The notes under the pieces: generated by a model
Databases searched by the model: none
The model's input: only the letters and a program-made list of their open reading frames with translations
What the model was told of the DNA's origin: nothing
NCBI GenBank assembly: GCA_028554795.2
Contig: CM068828.1
Coordinates: forward strand, 21,909,436 to 21,973,435
Origin: Sinohyriopsis cumingii
Taxonomy: Eukaryota; Mollusca; Bivalvia; Unionida; Unionidae
DNA: 64,000 nucleotides
Reading direction: 5' to 3'
Shown here: positions 1-9,794 of the stretch, piece by piece
Numbering within the stretch: the stretch's first letter is position 1
Layout of the letters: the number at the start of each line of letters is the position of its first letter
Program-made: the position numbers and the translations under genes

Positions 1-1203
1 TGTGTCGTACTTGTGCCAAAAAGTGCAACCAAGACCAACATTGTCAGCACATCCAGGAAGAATGAGCCTTGAGAAGAACGTAGGTGAGCGTGGAATTGTT
101 TAAGGCACTCTACCTGGGATACCATTTGTTAGAGGTGTACGAAATTTATCACTTTCCCAAGACAGAACAATACAACAAGGGTGATGAGAAACATACAAGC
201 ATTTTCGCAGACTACGTGGGTACCTTTTTTGAAACTGAAACAAAATCCAGTGGCTAACCTTCCTGGTGCCAGGATCCCGAAGGCCAGCACGAATTCAAAG
301 AGAAATTCTTGGAGCATGAGGGCATTCCTTTAGACCACAGCGAGATAAACGAAGGAAGGCGATCGTTTGCTAAAGTGATGTTAAATTGTTTTGGGGGTAA
401 AATGGCACAACGACCGTATTTACCCAAGACAGAGTATTCCCTCTACTTCCAGATAATTCACGACAAAACTAAAACCATGAAACACGTGGACGTCCTTCGT
501 GAAGACTTGATCGTAGTCAATTACGAAAAAAACTGAGTTTGTAGAGGCCGACAAATTTGGAAATGTCATCATTGCAGCCTACGTTACAGCCCATGCTCGC
601 TTAAAATTGTACGAGGCCTTACACCAGTAAGGAGATTGTGTGCTGTATTTTGACACGGACAGTTGCATCTACATTGATCACCTGAGTCAACGTCACCCTG
701 ACATCGAAGGAGATCGTTTAGCAGCTTGGGTGGAAAAGCCTCCCGAATACAAGATTCTAAGTTTTGCTAGTGGCGGTCCCAAAAATTACGGCTACGAATA
801 CCGGCACCAACAAGAAGTGCACACCGAGTGTAAAGTGAAAGGATTGACTGTCAAAAAATTATCGCACCAGTCAAGTGGTAAACTTTTGGGTATTGAAAGA
901 AGCCTTGGAGTCTTGAGAAGATCAACATTTTATAGTGACCACCTACGGGCCTCACAAGATTGTACGTTTAGATACACACCAAATCGTCAGTAGACATTTG
1001 AAAAAAACTGTATCAAGTCGTATACCACAAGAGGGTGCTGCTTCCCAACCACTTCACTTTACCTTACGGACACATGGATATTGGTCAGCATATGAAAAAG
1101 AAAACGTCCAAGACCAACAGTTCATTGCGACTACCAGACTGTCATCGACATGGACATCCCCGAAAGATCATTCTGGGAGGGTTCCTGCGTGACTGTACCA
1201 AAT
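1..1203 (+). pseudogene. polB: Protein-primed DNA polymerase B, C-terminal part, broken
   Basis: Family-B protein-primed polymerase that replicates the Polinton genome. The visible part starts in the palm/TPR region (near 100-330), passes the motif-B segment with KVMLNCFGGK (about 375-410) and reaches motif C, YFDTDSCIYI (about 643-672), where the two catalytic Asp of DTD are kept. The C-terminus runs to about 1,203 and includes an LPYGH-type segment shared with copy B. The reading frame changes near 535-640 and again near 900-960, and there are stops in the first 300 bases, so no active enzyme can be made. The exonuclease domain lies outside the window. Confidence 0.9.
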
Positions 1204-1390
1204 AGTGTAGAAACTCTAAGAACATGACAAACTGTCCCTTGGACACCACAGTTTTATTACCAGACATGTTGTACAGTTAATTGTTTATATTCCACTTTGA
1301 TCGTTTTCATATTTATTTTATCGATGTACTTAACTATTTGGCTTTAATGTATTTTTGTCTTTCTTGTTGAGTTTTAAAAATGTAAAAATG

Positions 1391-1401
1391 TTTGAAATAA
1401 A
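1391..1401 (+). promoter_or_regulatory. Probable AATAAA polyadenylation signal
   Basis: GAAATAAACTC lies in the AT-rich spacer between PolB and the ATPase stump. Copy B has GCAATAAACG at the matching place (about 46,781), so the site is conserved and probably ends the preceding transcript. Confidence 0.4.
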
Positions 1402-1448
1402 CTCTTGTCTTGTCCATTCCGTTTCAAAAGTGACATTCCCTGCGCTAT

Positions 1449-1590
1449 GGCTGTCTCTGCTCTCTCTTCCTCCACTTTCAAAGTCATCGTCGAAAACTTT
1501 TGCTAATTGGGAGGCCTTGTATCTTAGCCATCCCTTTAACATGTAAGTTGCTGAACCTAGCGGTTCAGGCAAAACCGAATCTAACCAAAC
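1449..1590 (+). pseudogene. Packaging ATPase stump (A32/FtsK-HerA type), internally deleted
   Basis: The ATG at 1,449 opens a segment matching the start of the copy B ATPase, and the Walker A core GSGKT is still readable near 1,567-1,581. Just after it the sequence jumps to what in copy B lies about 0.8 kb further on (the run ACCAAACGCTTTTTT), so Walker B and the rest of the fold are gone. A stop and a frameshift also precede the P-loop. In viruses of this type the family translocates the genome into capsids. Confidence 0.82.
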
Positions 1591-2330
1591 GCTTTTTTGT
1601 GAGAAACAAAGTAGCATTGACGGAACTAGCAGATCCTCACATAGACACTCAAACTAAATAGCACATCATTTAGAAACCTGGAGTTAGCGGTTCTCTAGGA
1701 AGTATCATCATTCGCTCCCTCTTGAAGTGGGATTTCAATGTCCCTAAGGTCATTCTCAAGACAAAAGCCACCCTCCGACCCAACAAACACATAAGTAAAA
1801 GGGCAGTGGTGTCAAGACCAGGTGACAGCCTCCGAAAAAGAAAAGTCTCCAGTAAAAGAAAAGCCCACAAAAAAAGAAAAAGAAGAGTCCCCGGAAAAAA
1901 GAAAAGCCCCAAGAAAAGACCCCAGAAAGCAGCTTCTACGCTCATTAGAGGCACTGCGGCCAGGAAGCAACCTTACATTCCAAAGCCATGACCTACAGCG
2001 ACGGTGACCGCGTCTCCAGTAGCCTCAGGTTCTTCTACTTTTCAGTTGCTAGTGATGCCAGCCAACCCGAATTTGACACTTGTTCTTCCCCTTTTGGTGC
2101 AAAATATGGAAAACCGTGTCTCCAGAACTTCTGCAGCGGTGACACCCTCCACCTCTTTAGCTGCTACGGCAGCTGCTCACAAAGTAGCTGCCCCAAAAAT
2201 CAAAGTCCTAGAGGGATAGGGTATTTTACAGAGTTTCCTGGACTTATCCAAGCAAGAACTGTCCCGATTTATCGGTTGCAAACCCCTCCACGTCGAGTGA
2301 TGCCTGTCATCAAGTTGATATGACGTAAAG
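1591..2330 (+). pseudogene. PX-like basic protein with Ala/Pro/Lys-rich tail, broken
   Basis: This matches 47,840-48,470 of copy B. The first part carries the end of a PX-type domain (a DPxIDTQT-like segment, then a Gly/hydrophobic patch). The middle is very rich in Lys, Arg, Ser and Pro (about 1,800-1,970), and the tail has an Ala-rich stretch with AAAHK (about 2,160-2,210). Several frames share the coding, which indicates frameshifts. I infer a DNA-condensing or internal virion protein from its basic composition and from its place next to the ATPase. The exact function is unknown. Confidence 0.6.
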
Positions 2331-2348
2331 ACAGTCACAGGGCAAACG

Positions 2349-2780
2349 ATGGATTTCAGCGTTTTTCTGCTTCTGAACACACAAAGATGTCACCCTCCAG
2401 AAGTCATCCCTCTGCTAACCACAAAGGAAAGGAAAGGACTTCCTCCTCGTTTAGCCAAACATTGGGACGTGTTGTCCGTCCTTTGCAGTTACCGTCCAAC
2501 CACACGTAAACAAATCATTCAAACCGCATCTGAAGACGTCGTCGATTCTGTGTGTAAATGTTGCCTGAATGTCTTGAAAGGCACGATACCTTTGTCTCAA
2601 CATCAGAAAGAATGCTTAGCCAAGCATCAACACATTCTTCGCCAAATGGTCCCCACGAAAATACCCGTCTGTCAAAAGAAAAAGATGTTGGTACAACGCG
2701 AAGAATTTTGCTCATATTGTAAAGCCCCTTGCTGAAAGGAGTATTGGCAACAATTCTGGCAGGACTCATGGGAGCAAGAT
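2349..2780 (+). pseudogene. PX core-like small structural protein
   Basis: The ATG at 2,349 opens 128 codons. Residues about 36-110 show the pattern typical of the small conserved Polinton PX protein: a helical stretch, a Cys-rich CKCCLNVLKG segment, LSQHQK, LAKHQH and a KKK run. The expected hydrophobic tail is present but out of frame (about 2,722-2,780, core LLKGVLATILAGLMG), so one frameshift separates it. The family is thought to be a small virion-associated peptide precursor, compared by some authors to adenovirus core pX. Copy A has one unit here, whereas copy B has an array of related units (48,543-49,930). Confidence 0.7.
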
Positions 2781-2851
2781 AAAAATAAAGACCAAGAAGA
2801 TAAATGGGATTTCTGAGGCCAACAGATCTCTTACGTAACCTTTGCAATCCG

Positions 2852-3400
2852 ATGGAGGGACAAAAACTGACTTTAGTGCCTCACAAACGATGGATGGAAT
2901 TCCACCGTTGGCTGGTACAACGGACCCCACATTTACCTCCCAATCATCATTTGATCGAGATGTCCCAGTTACAACACGAATTGCAATCGTTGATGGATCC
3001 CAGCGATTTGTCTGGAACGGAAAAATCCAAACGGTACTGTCAAGTGTTGCAGCGACTTCAACTCTTTCACCAAAAAGCTTTAGACGAAACAGCTCGACAG
3101 ACACTGAAATTTTTTAAGACCCTGATAGAAAGTTTATCACCACCATCGTCAGTGACCAAGACTGATGTAGCCACAACGAGAAGAACTTAAATCTTGAGTA
3201 AAATGAGGATATCCACTCCTCTTTCGACATAAGTAAAAAAGAAAGAAAGGAAACCAGACGTCAAAAAAGAAAGCAAGAGCAAAGCCATCCCGTTACTACC
3301 ACCACCACTCTACTTCTACTCTCGTAGCACGTAGGACACGTAAAGCCGTTTCCAAACTACCATCTCACCGCATCCAAAGTAGCATCCAAGAAGAGTGGGT
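2852..3400 (+). pseudogene. Conserved small Polinton ORF upstream of integrase
   Basis: The ATG at 2,852 opens a frame that stays open to 3,190. It begins with a short region containing LVPHKRW, followed by a helix-rich middle (LQHELQSLMDPSDLSGTEK) and a phenylalanine-containing helix. This matches a small conserved Polinton protein of unknown function that I recognise by pattern only. The homologous C-terminal part in copy B (49,971-50,312) continues into a Lys/Arg-rich tail. In copy A that tail (3,190-3,400) has stops. A structural or regulatory role is possible. Confidence 0.6.
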
Positions 3401-3414
3401 GACATTACAAAATA

Positions 3415-4510
3415 GAGAATGTGTTAGCCAGCATTTACTACTATCCCTCCCATCCTGCGGGATACGGAGGAGTTCAAAAATTGCATAGTTCTGCCAAAAC
3501 CCAACTGAAAAGTGTCCGTTTACCTCAAGTGCAACGATGGATACAAGAACAAGTCACGTACACCTCACAGAAACCCATTCAAAGAAAGTTTTCCAAAAAC
3601 CGCACCTGAGAGGAAGGCATCGATCATCAATGGCAACCCGATTTAGCCGATGTCTCTCATTTGGCCACCTATAATCGTGGCTACAAATATTTGTTTTTTG
3701 TCATCAACGTTATTTGCCTGGGTCGTAGCATTGACTTCCAAATCGAGCACTGAGTTAGCGCGAGCCCTCAATCTGGGGTTGAAACAGAGCTGTTGTCACC
3801 CTCTTCGATAGCAAGCCGACAATGGCACCGAATTTCTGAATCAAGATGTCCAAAAATAATTAAATTAACGAGAGTTTAAGTTATTCACCACCAAGAATCC
3901 CGAAACCAAAGTTAGCATCGTATAACGTTTTCAACGCACCTTAAAAGAACACATGTGAAAATATTTTGCTAATCAGTACACTTTCAAGTAGATCTACGTC
4001 TTACCGCACCTGGTCCAAGCGTAGAACCAATCTTGCCATCTGAGCATATGATGTGCCATCCCCCCCCCAACAAAAATAAAGTGGCTCCTGACAACGAACT
4101 GACCATCCTTGAGCACCCGACTGTGGATACCTCCAAGAAAGGTGGAGTGTTGACGACTGGAGATTGGGTGCGCATTGCCAAATGCACTTTCGACAAAGGT
4201 TACTTACCCAACTGGCCACCGAACACCGAATTGTTTCGTGTAACTAGACGAGTGCGTGGCCGTCATCCTGTCGTCTTTAAATTGGAAGACATGAACGGAG
4301 AAGTATTAAACAGAATGTTTTACTTGCCCGAGTTACAACGAGTGACCAAAAAAGAAGAGAAAGTGTACGACATCGAAAGCATTCGCGATCAAAGAACCCG
4401 TAAAGTGGGAATACGTCGTGTCAAAGAAGTCATAATACGTTGGAGATGATATCCGCCGAGTTTTGACTCTTGGATCGACGCTTTACAAGTCATCGACTAT
4501 AAAAGGAGTT
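3415..4510 (+). pseudogene. Retroviral-type (rve) chromo-integrase, broken
   Basis: DDE integrase of the Polinton type, which inserts the element and makes 6-bp target duplications. Visible in order: the N-terminal SHPAGYGGV segment (about 3,448), the rve core starting with a DHQWQPDLADV segment (3,620-3,650; first Asp), the second Asp in ADNGTEF (about 3,815-3,838), and a C-terminal domain ending in a chromodomain-like VYDIESI... segment with FDSW (4,360-4,480). The third catalytic residue, Glu of an IVERFQR motif in copy B, is a TAA stop here (about 3,920). Further frameshifts lie in the core and just before FDSW. Confidence 0.9.
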
Positions 4511-4516
4511 TCCATC

Positions 4517-4910
4517 ATGCCCTTCAACACACCCTCAACCACCACAGCGAAAAATCCATCACCCAGTTCTTCTCTGCAAGATCTGCAAAAGCAACCCTTG
4601 TGGGTGTGGTGGCTAGAACGTAAATCGTCTTTTTCTGTCAAATCTTTGTGGTATATGGTGTCATCGGTGCTGCCATTGCAGATTTCAGATTTGAGTTTGC
4701 AACAAAGAGACAAACAATTTTTGGACCATTTTACTGAGCAGTTGCATCGTTACCTTCTCCCCAGTTCTTCCATGAAAAAACTCTAACCGTAAGAACGGAG
4801 TCTTGTGGCCAACGTCAGTCAACCTCCCAACAGTCACCCCACAAACAACCACAACAATCCTCTTGTGGACACTCCTCTAACATCCTGTGGCTCCTCTGAC
4901 AGCAGAACTC
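4517..4910 (+). pseudogene. Unidentified ORF between integrase and penton
   Basis: The ATG at 4,517 follows the TATA-like CTATAAAAG (4,497-4,505), which overlaps the end of the integrase. The frame stays open to 4,786 and gives a Ser/Pro-rich N-terminus and a more hydrophobic middle. Copy B keeps the same TATA, ATG and similar but more broken sequence at 51,300-51,720, so this is an element gene rather than a chance ORF. I do not recognise the family. Confidence 0.45.
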
Positions 4911-4917
4911 TGGAATT

Positions 4918-5815
4918 ATGAATAAACAATTTTACTTAACGTTACCCAGTGACAATTCCATGGAAGTGTTTCCCCACAATACTTTGTGCTGTTTCACGGC
5001 CAAATTACCTCAGGCCATCCAATTGGATGACGAAGCCCATTGGGAAGTGGCTTTGATGGAAATGATTCACCCTAAACAAATCTAAAACGTGACTGAAAAT
5101 CAAAATACCTATGAGGTCGAAGCTCTGAACGACCAGGTGCAACAATACTTGAACGAAAACGAAACTGTACCTACCTCTATATTCCCCGGTACTCCACGGT
5201 ATATCTCTCTGTTGAAAATTTCTGCAGACTATTATTTGAATGGTCAACATCTGATGGACCCTATTGCTGCCAGATTCAATGCGCTGTTTGGCAAAGCCTT
5301 GGATTAAACATAACGAAGTGTCACCATAAAGTGGCTCGTCGCCTACTGAAGAAATTTTCGGATGACAAAACTTTTGTCCTGAATTGTTTGACATTTTGGG
5401 TGGAGACCTGAAGATGGTCAAGTGTCGACTCATGCCACCCATCGCCAAACAGCTGAACATTGGCGAGCTTTTTTTAAAAAAAAAAAATCCCATGTAGAAC
5501 TGAACCATGGATTAAATTTGATCTTTGTTTACTACAATGTGGTGTAGTACAACATGGGACACACCGCCGTACCTTTACTGCGTGTCAATTCTTTCAAAGT
5601 GGATTCTGCCACGACCAGTGACCAGGAAGATGGAAACACCTATCACGTTCACCGCGAATTTGTACATCCGCATTATTTACCCGCCAGTAAGTCGTATTTC
5701 GACAGTGTCAACATTGCTAATAAAAGGAGATCTGGGACAAAATATTCCATTCACCAAAGGGAAAGTCACAGTGAAACTCCATTTTCAAAAACGATTATCT
5801 ATTGACTTATAAATT
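4918..5815 (+). pseudogene. Penton-like minor capsid protein, broken
   Basis: The ATG at 4,918 opens a frame whose start has the FYLTLPSDNSMEVFP pattern seen at the N-terminus of the Polinton protein usually taken as the vertex (penton, single jelly-roll) protein. An in-frame stop (TAA, about 5,083) follows a WEVALMEM segment, and open sequence resumes to 5,307. The C-terminal part (about 5,530-5,812) is spread over two frames and holds the FVHPHY segment also found in copy B. At least one deletion or frameshift lies around 5,310-5,530, next to a run of A (5,476-5,487). Confidence 0.72.
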
Positions 5816-5824
5816 AAGTATCAT

Positions 5825-6262
5825 GTGTACCGAGGAGTCGCTCGACAGCGAAGTTATGGTTTAGGATATATATTAAAATCGACGTTTCATTCAGTGGCCC
5901 CCGTTTTGAAACAAATGGAGACACGAGGATTTCACGCATTGAAAGATGCCACTTTGACGCACGGCAAAAATATTTCTTCAAAATGTCATCATCGACAAAC
6001 AAAATTCCAAAGAAGTCTTCTTAAGAGCGGGCAAAAATGTCTTGCTTCAAACTGGCAAAGAGATTTTGGGCTGACGAGAAACACCTATAAATGCCCTGGA
6101 CACTACCGAGTCAGGCATTCCTGCTTCCTTAGCACCATAACAAGGACAAGGTATAAAGAGACGACGAAGAGACCCCTTCAGAGGACTTCACACATCCAGA
6201 GCTACAAAGATTTAGAAAAGAAGAACCGTCTGAGAAATAGAAAAAATGAAAAATGTCAACCA
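5825..6262 (+). pseudogene. pVI-like basic capsid-associated protein, broken
   Basis: The reading begins with a GVARQRSYGLGYIL segment, then a hydrophobic helix (SVAPVLKQM) and a long Lys/Arg-rich tail up to about 6,262. This Gly-rich start plus amphipathic helix plus basic tail is typical of the small protein encoded between penton and major capsid in Polintons, where it is compared with adenovirus pVI. A frameshift near 5,955 moves the middle out of frame. The first codon is GTG, not ATG. Function is inferred from position and composition. Confidence 0.6.
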
Positions 6263-7505
6263 CTATGATGACGATGCAAGAATTCCAATAGGAAGAATTT
6301 CATTTCGTCTCCTTTTTGACGACCTCAGCCCCCATCGAATTTGAAATCAAAGGTCAGCCCGAAGATTACATCTATCTGAATAGCAGTTACTTGTACCTGA
6401 AAGTCAAAGTGATCTTAACGGATTGCACCTCTCCGGGAGCCGATGCTAGAGTATATCCCGTTAACAATGTCATGCATTCCTTGTTCAGCGCGGTGGATTT
6501 GTACTTGAGCTTGTCAACAGCAGCATGGATACCTACCCGTAACAAACCTACCTAGAAAAATTCTTGACGTACGGAAAAGAGGCCAAGAACACTCATATAG
6601 ATACTGGCGTGGTATGGAAACCTGACACAGCAGGTGTAGACAAGTTTAACAGCACAGTCCTAACAGAAGATGACGATCCTCACATTGGGTTTTTAATGAC
6701 CGTCGATAAAAATCATGCAACGAAGTAATTTAGAACTGATGGATCGTTTGCATTTGGACATGTGGTTGTAATAATATTATTTGCTGAACGAGATGGATAT
6801 CCGCCTGAGACTGACTCTCAGCAGTACTGTTTTCCATTTGATGGCTCATGCCAATGAGTAAAAAACCATCATACAGGAAGCCAGACTTTTATTGCGATGC
6901 GTGGAAGTGTTTCCTAAAGTGGGGAACGACATCAACCACACTTTGAGCAGAAAGACCGCCAAGTATCCGATACGATGCGTGGAAGAGAAAACCTTCACCA
7001 TTGCCGCTGAACTCCGATCGAAGATCGAAGATCATCTGTTCCAAGGACAGTTACCCAAACGTTTAATCGTTGGTATCGTCAGCAACGAAGCCCTCAACGG
7101 GCCGTCTCTGCCAATCCTTTCGAGTGTTAGCACTACAGAGTGTCCAAGATCGATTTCAGTCGCGATGCAAAACCTTGTGCACCAGACCCTTCAAACCTAA
7201 GTTTGCCGAGAAGAATTACTTGAGATCGTACTTGTCCCTGTACGATGCCATAGGACAGTTAGGGACCACCAGCAGCCACGGCATTTCGTACGACAATTTT
7301 GCAGGAGGGTACGCTTTGTGGGCTTTTGATTTCACTAAAGATCCAAGGCAATGACGAGGGACATTTCCACCCTATAAAATCTGGTCAACTGCGTGTGGAA
7401 CTTCAGTTTGCAGAAGCTGTAACCAAGACGGTGAACGTCGTCTTGTATGCCGAATTCGACAACACTCTAGAAGTCAACAGTTTGAGAGAAGTCATTCTTG
7501 ACTAG
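6262..7505 (+). pseudogene. Major capsid protein (double jelly-roll), broken
   Basis: This forms the hexon-like capsomers in polintoviruses. Recognisable segments: IEFEIKGQPEDYIYLNSSYL near the start (about 6,336-6,395), a LELMDRLHLD segment (about 6,730), the KYPIRCVEEKTFTI segment (about 6,962-7,003), LFQGQLPKR (about 7,037-7,063), NYLRSYLSLYDA (about 7,213-7,248) and a closing VNVVLYAEFDN (about 7,430-7,463). The last stop is at 7,503-7,505. Stops and frame changes occur near 6,553, 6,720-6,770, 6,860 and 7,100. The copy B counterpart is 53,118-54,453. Confidence 0.88.
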
Positions 7506-7511
7506 TAGAAG

Positions 7512-7645
7512 TTATGGAAGACTTGATCGTGACTCTTCTAGAAACGATGACAAAGTAGATCGATGTTTTTGTGACCAGTATGGATATCTCTTGTCTTTAG
7601 GTAGGAAACGTAGTTTACAACAAAAGGTCCAATGACCTCCATCAC
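7512..7645 (+). pseudogene. Stump of adenain-type protease fused to the start of the small acidic gene
   Basis: After the MCP stop the sequence begins GTTATGGAAGAC, the start of the gene that opens copy B's 54,459 frame. It then jumps at about 7,522 to TTGATCGTGACTCTTC, which in copy B is near 55,398 inside the protease. About 0.93 kb is therefore missing, including the catalytic region. Only the C-terminal CDQYGY segment of the protease remains. Confidence 0.8.
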
Positions 7646-7903
7646 TGAAAGTCTAATTTAACTTCACAACGATGTCAACCTAGTAAAAAATAGTTTTTGA
7701 TATTGTATGAATTGTTATGTTATGTGTTGGTTAATGATTGGTTGAATAAAAATGTTATGAAAAAATAATTGTTGGGGGTTTGTTTAAAAAACACTGTGAA
7801 TATATGCTTTTTTATTTCTCTCTCTATCCCTTACCATGAGGTAAGGTATGGCGTTCCAACCCTAAACTCCGTAGGGATGTTTTCTATCGCGTCTACGCTT
7901 GAG

Positions 7904-7914
7904 CCATATAAAGC
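7904..7914 (+). promoter_or_regulatory. TATA box of gene R1, copy A
   Basis: CCATATAAAGC lies 42 nt before the R1 start codon at 7,955. In copy B this segment is missing because a LINE sits directly upstream of R1. Confidence 0.5.
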
Positions 7915-7954
7915 GATGTCTGTCTATCCATTGTTGTCTCAGCCACCTAGGAAG

Positions 7955-8302
7955 ATGACTTCAAGACTAGCTAAACTGAGTGAAGCCCATGTGAATTTAT
8001 ATCATGTCAGGCAAAGCTTGATACCCAAACGTAATGAGAAAGAGAATGTCAGAATGTTAAATGTAGCCCAAGACCTGATAGAAGAGGTGTTTTAAGACGA
8101 AATCAAGAAGGAGGAAGAAAGATGGACGGAGAAGTACAGACTTCAGGAACAACAACAGTGGCAACAGCAACAGAAGCCAGACAGAGGTTTTGTGGATTGC
8201 CGTGTGGAGACGAAAGAGTTCTCCTTCTCCTTCCGAAGTAGCCGACCCTATCACGAAGAAAACCCTGCAGCCAGACGGGTCACAAAATCTTAGACAATTA
8301 AA
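7955..8302 (+). pseudogene. R1, conserved small Polinton gene with histone-type 3' end
   Basis: The ATG at 7,955 opens a frame that matches copy B R1 (58,544-58,903) along its whole length: an N-terminal helix with VRQSLIPK, an acidic/basic coiled segment (DLIEEVF, WTEKYRLQ), a Gln run, and a conserved tail with EFSFSFR and an Arg-rich end. One nonsense codon (TAA at 8,093-8,095) interrupts it in frame, and the last codons have shifted. The family is unknown to me. The gene is followed by a histone-like stem-loop at 8,330. Confidence 0.65.
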
Positions 8303-8329
8303 AGATTGCTATAACCCCGTTAACAAAAC

Positions 8330-8370
8330 AGCCCGTTTCAGGGCTACCGCCAATCATCTGGAAAAGAGAT
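8330..8370 (+). terminator. Histone-type 3' stem-loop plus purine element (copy A, R1)
   Basis: AGCCCG-TTTC-AGGGCT (8,330-8,345) forms a 6-bp stem position set with one G:A mismatch next to a four-base TTTC loop. ACCGCC follows, then CTGGAAAAGAGAT (8,358-8,370). This is the same arrangement as the perfect copy at 60,699 and as metazoan histone mRNA 3' ends (stem-loop, ACCCA-like flank, then a purine-rich element that pairs with U7 snRNA). Confidence 0.7.
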
Positions 8371-8433
8371 ACTAGTCAAATTACCAAGCTATTTGTCGGT
8401 CTTTGTGTTTGTTAGTTTAATAAAAGAAGTGCG

Positions 8434-8448
8434 CCTATAAACACTTCG
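8434..8448 (+). promoter_or_regulatory. TATA-like promoter after R1
   Basis: CTATAAACACTTCG is nearly identical to CTATAAGCACTTCG at 59,032-59,045 in copy B, where it precedes gene R2. It marks the start of the next transcription unit, whose coding part in copy A has been replaced by repeats. Confidence 0.5.
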
Positions 8449-8471
8449 TTTCTCTGGCTTTGTAAGATAGC

Positions 8472-8547
8472 GTGTTTTTGTATAGGTGTGTATGTGTGCT
8501 TGTTTTCTTCCCTTATCCAAAAATAAACCTTTCCCCTAACATAAAGG

Positions 8548-8591
<44 letters not shown>

Positions 8592-9290
8592 TGTGTGTGT
8601 GTTTGTTTGTTTTCTTCCCTTAACAAAAAATTATCCCTTAACAAAACAAAACTCGTGTGTGTGTATGTATGTGTTTGTGTGCGTTCGCGTACGATTGTAT
8701 GTGTGTTTGTTTGTTTTATTCCCTAAGCAAAAATCGTATCCCTTCACAAAAAAGTGCTTGCATGTGTGTGTTGTGTGTGTTTGTATGTGTTTGTGCGCGT
8801 TCACGTACGTTTGTATGTGTGTTTGTTTTATTCCCTTAGCAACAAAACTTATCCCTTAATAAAACAGTGTTTGTATGTGTGTGTGTTTGTATGTTTGTGT
8901 GCATTAGCGTACGCTTGTGTGTGTTTTTGTGTATGTATGTGTGTTTGTTTTCTTACTTTAATAAAAAGCTTATCCCATAACAAAAAAGTGTGTATATGTT
9001 TTTGCATGCACCGGTCTGTGTGTTTGTGTGTGTATGTGTGTGCGTACGATTGTATGTGTTTATGTGAGCTTTTTCCCTTAACAAAAAGAGTATCCCTTAA
9101 CAAAAACGTGTGTGCGTGCGTACGTCTGTATGTGTTTGTGTGTTTGTGTTTGTTTTTTCCTTTAACAAAAAGAGTATTCCTTAGCAAAAAAGTGTGTGTG
9201 TATGTCTGCGCACGTACGTTTGTATGTGTTTGTGTGTTTGTTTTTTCCCTTAGCAAATAAAACCTTGTCCTTGCTCAATATGTTTGTTCT
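8472..9290. repeat. GT-rich variable tandem repeat, roughly 100-bp units
   Basis: About eight imperfect units, each with a (GT)n-rich part including GCGTACG, a TTTGTTTT/TTCCC part and a paired TTAACAAAAA...TCCCTTA part. Open frames on both strands exist only because of the simple composition. In copy B a related GT-rich repeat lies at the same relative place (59,830-60,220), so this is a length-variable segment of the element. Confidence 0.85.
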
Positions 9291-9400
9291 GTGTGAATGT
9301 GGAGTAGTGTGTCTATAACCACTAACTCTTTTGCTGAGGTGATTGTAGGTAATGGTGTGTTTTGTAGATTTAAAAAAAATCCTTCACCACAATATATTGA

Positions 9401-9667
9401 GGGGCCCCGAGTGGCCGAGTTGTCTAAAGCGCTCTCCGTTACGGATCACTGCCATTTCACCTCTGTCTGCGTGGGTTCGAGTCACGGATTCGGCTAAAGT
9501 GGGTATGTGAGAAAGCTTGCCAGTAGCTTCTCGTGGGTCGGTATTTTTTTCTGGGTTTTTTTCCGGGTTCTTCCTCCACCATTAATACTGGCCGCCATGT
9601 ATAGCCTGGCCCTATCGTATGCTGAAAAATGCCGTTAAACACTACAACAACTACAACAACAACAACT
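9401..9667 (+). mobile_element. tRNA-derived SINE, family B, inside copy A
   Basis: The head has a tRNA-like A box (GTGGCCGAGTTGTCTAAAGC) and B box (GGGTTCGAGTC). A body with GAGAAAGCTTGCCAGTAGC and TGGCCGCCATGTATAG follows, and it ends in ACAAC repeats. Flanks ACAATATATTGA (to 9,400) and ACAATGTATTGA (9,668-9,679) look like a 12-bp target duplication with one mismatch. Two relatives lie at 36,250-36,463 (-) and 37,001-37,228 (+). Confidence 0.85.
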
Positions 9668-9794
9668 ACAATGTATTGATAGCAAATAACCTGGATTTTG
9701 TTAGTATGAATGTATTGTTTTGTATAAAAATGTAGTTTAGATTAGCACTCTCATCACTATGGATTGATAAGTAGGTGATTCTATATCTATAAAG

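Noticed and set aside
1670..1991. Several overlapping frames over the Lys-rich stretch of copy A as separate genes
   Set aside because: They are shifted readings of one basic region that matches 47,940-48,180 in copy B.
3415..4510. Integrase as part of an LTR retrotransposon or retrovirus
   Set aside because: No reverse transcriptase, gag or LTRs surround it. The neighbours are PolB, ATPase and capsid genes, and copy B has 6-bp duplications with inverted termini, as in Polintons.
8472..9260. Cys/Val-rich proteins over the GT repeats
   Set aside because: Frames exist on both strands only because TG/GT runs lack stops. There is no conserved start, and the region varies between copies.
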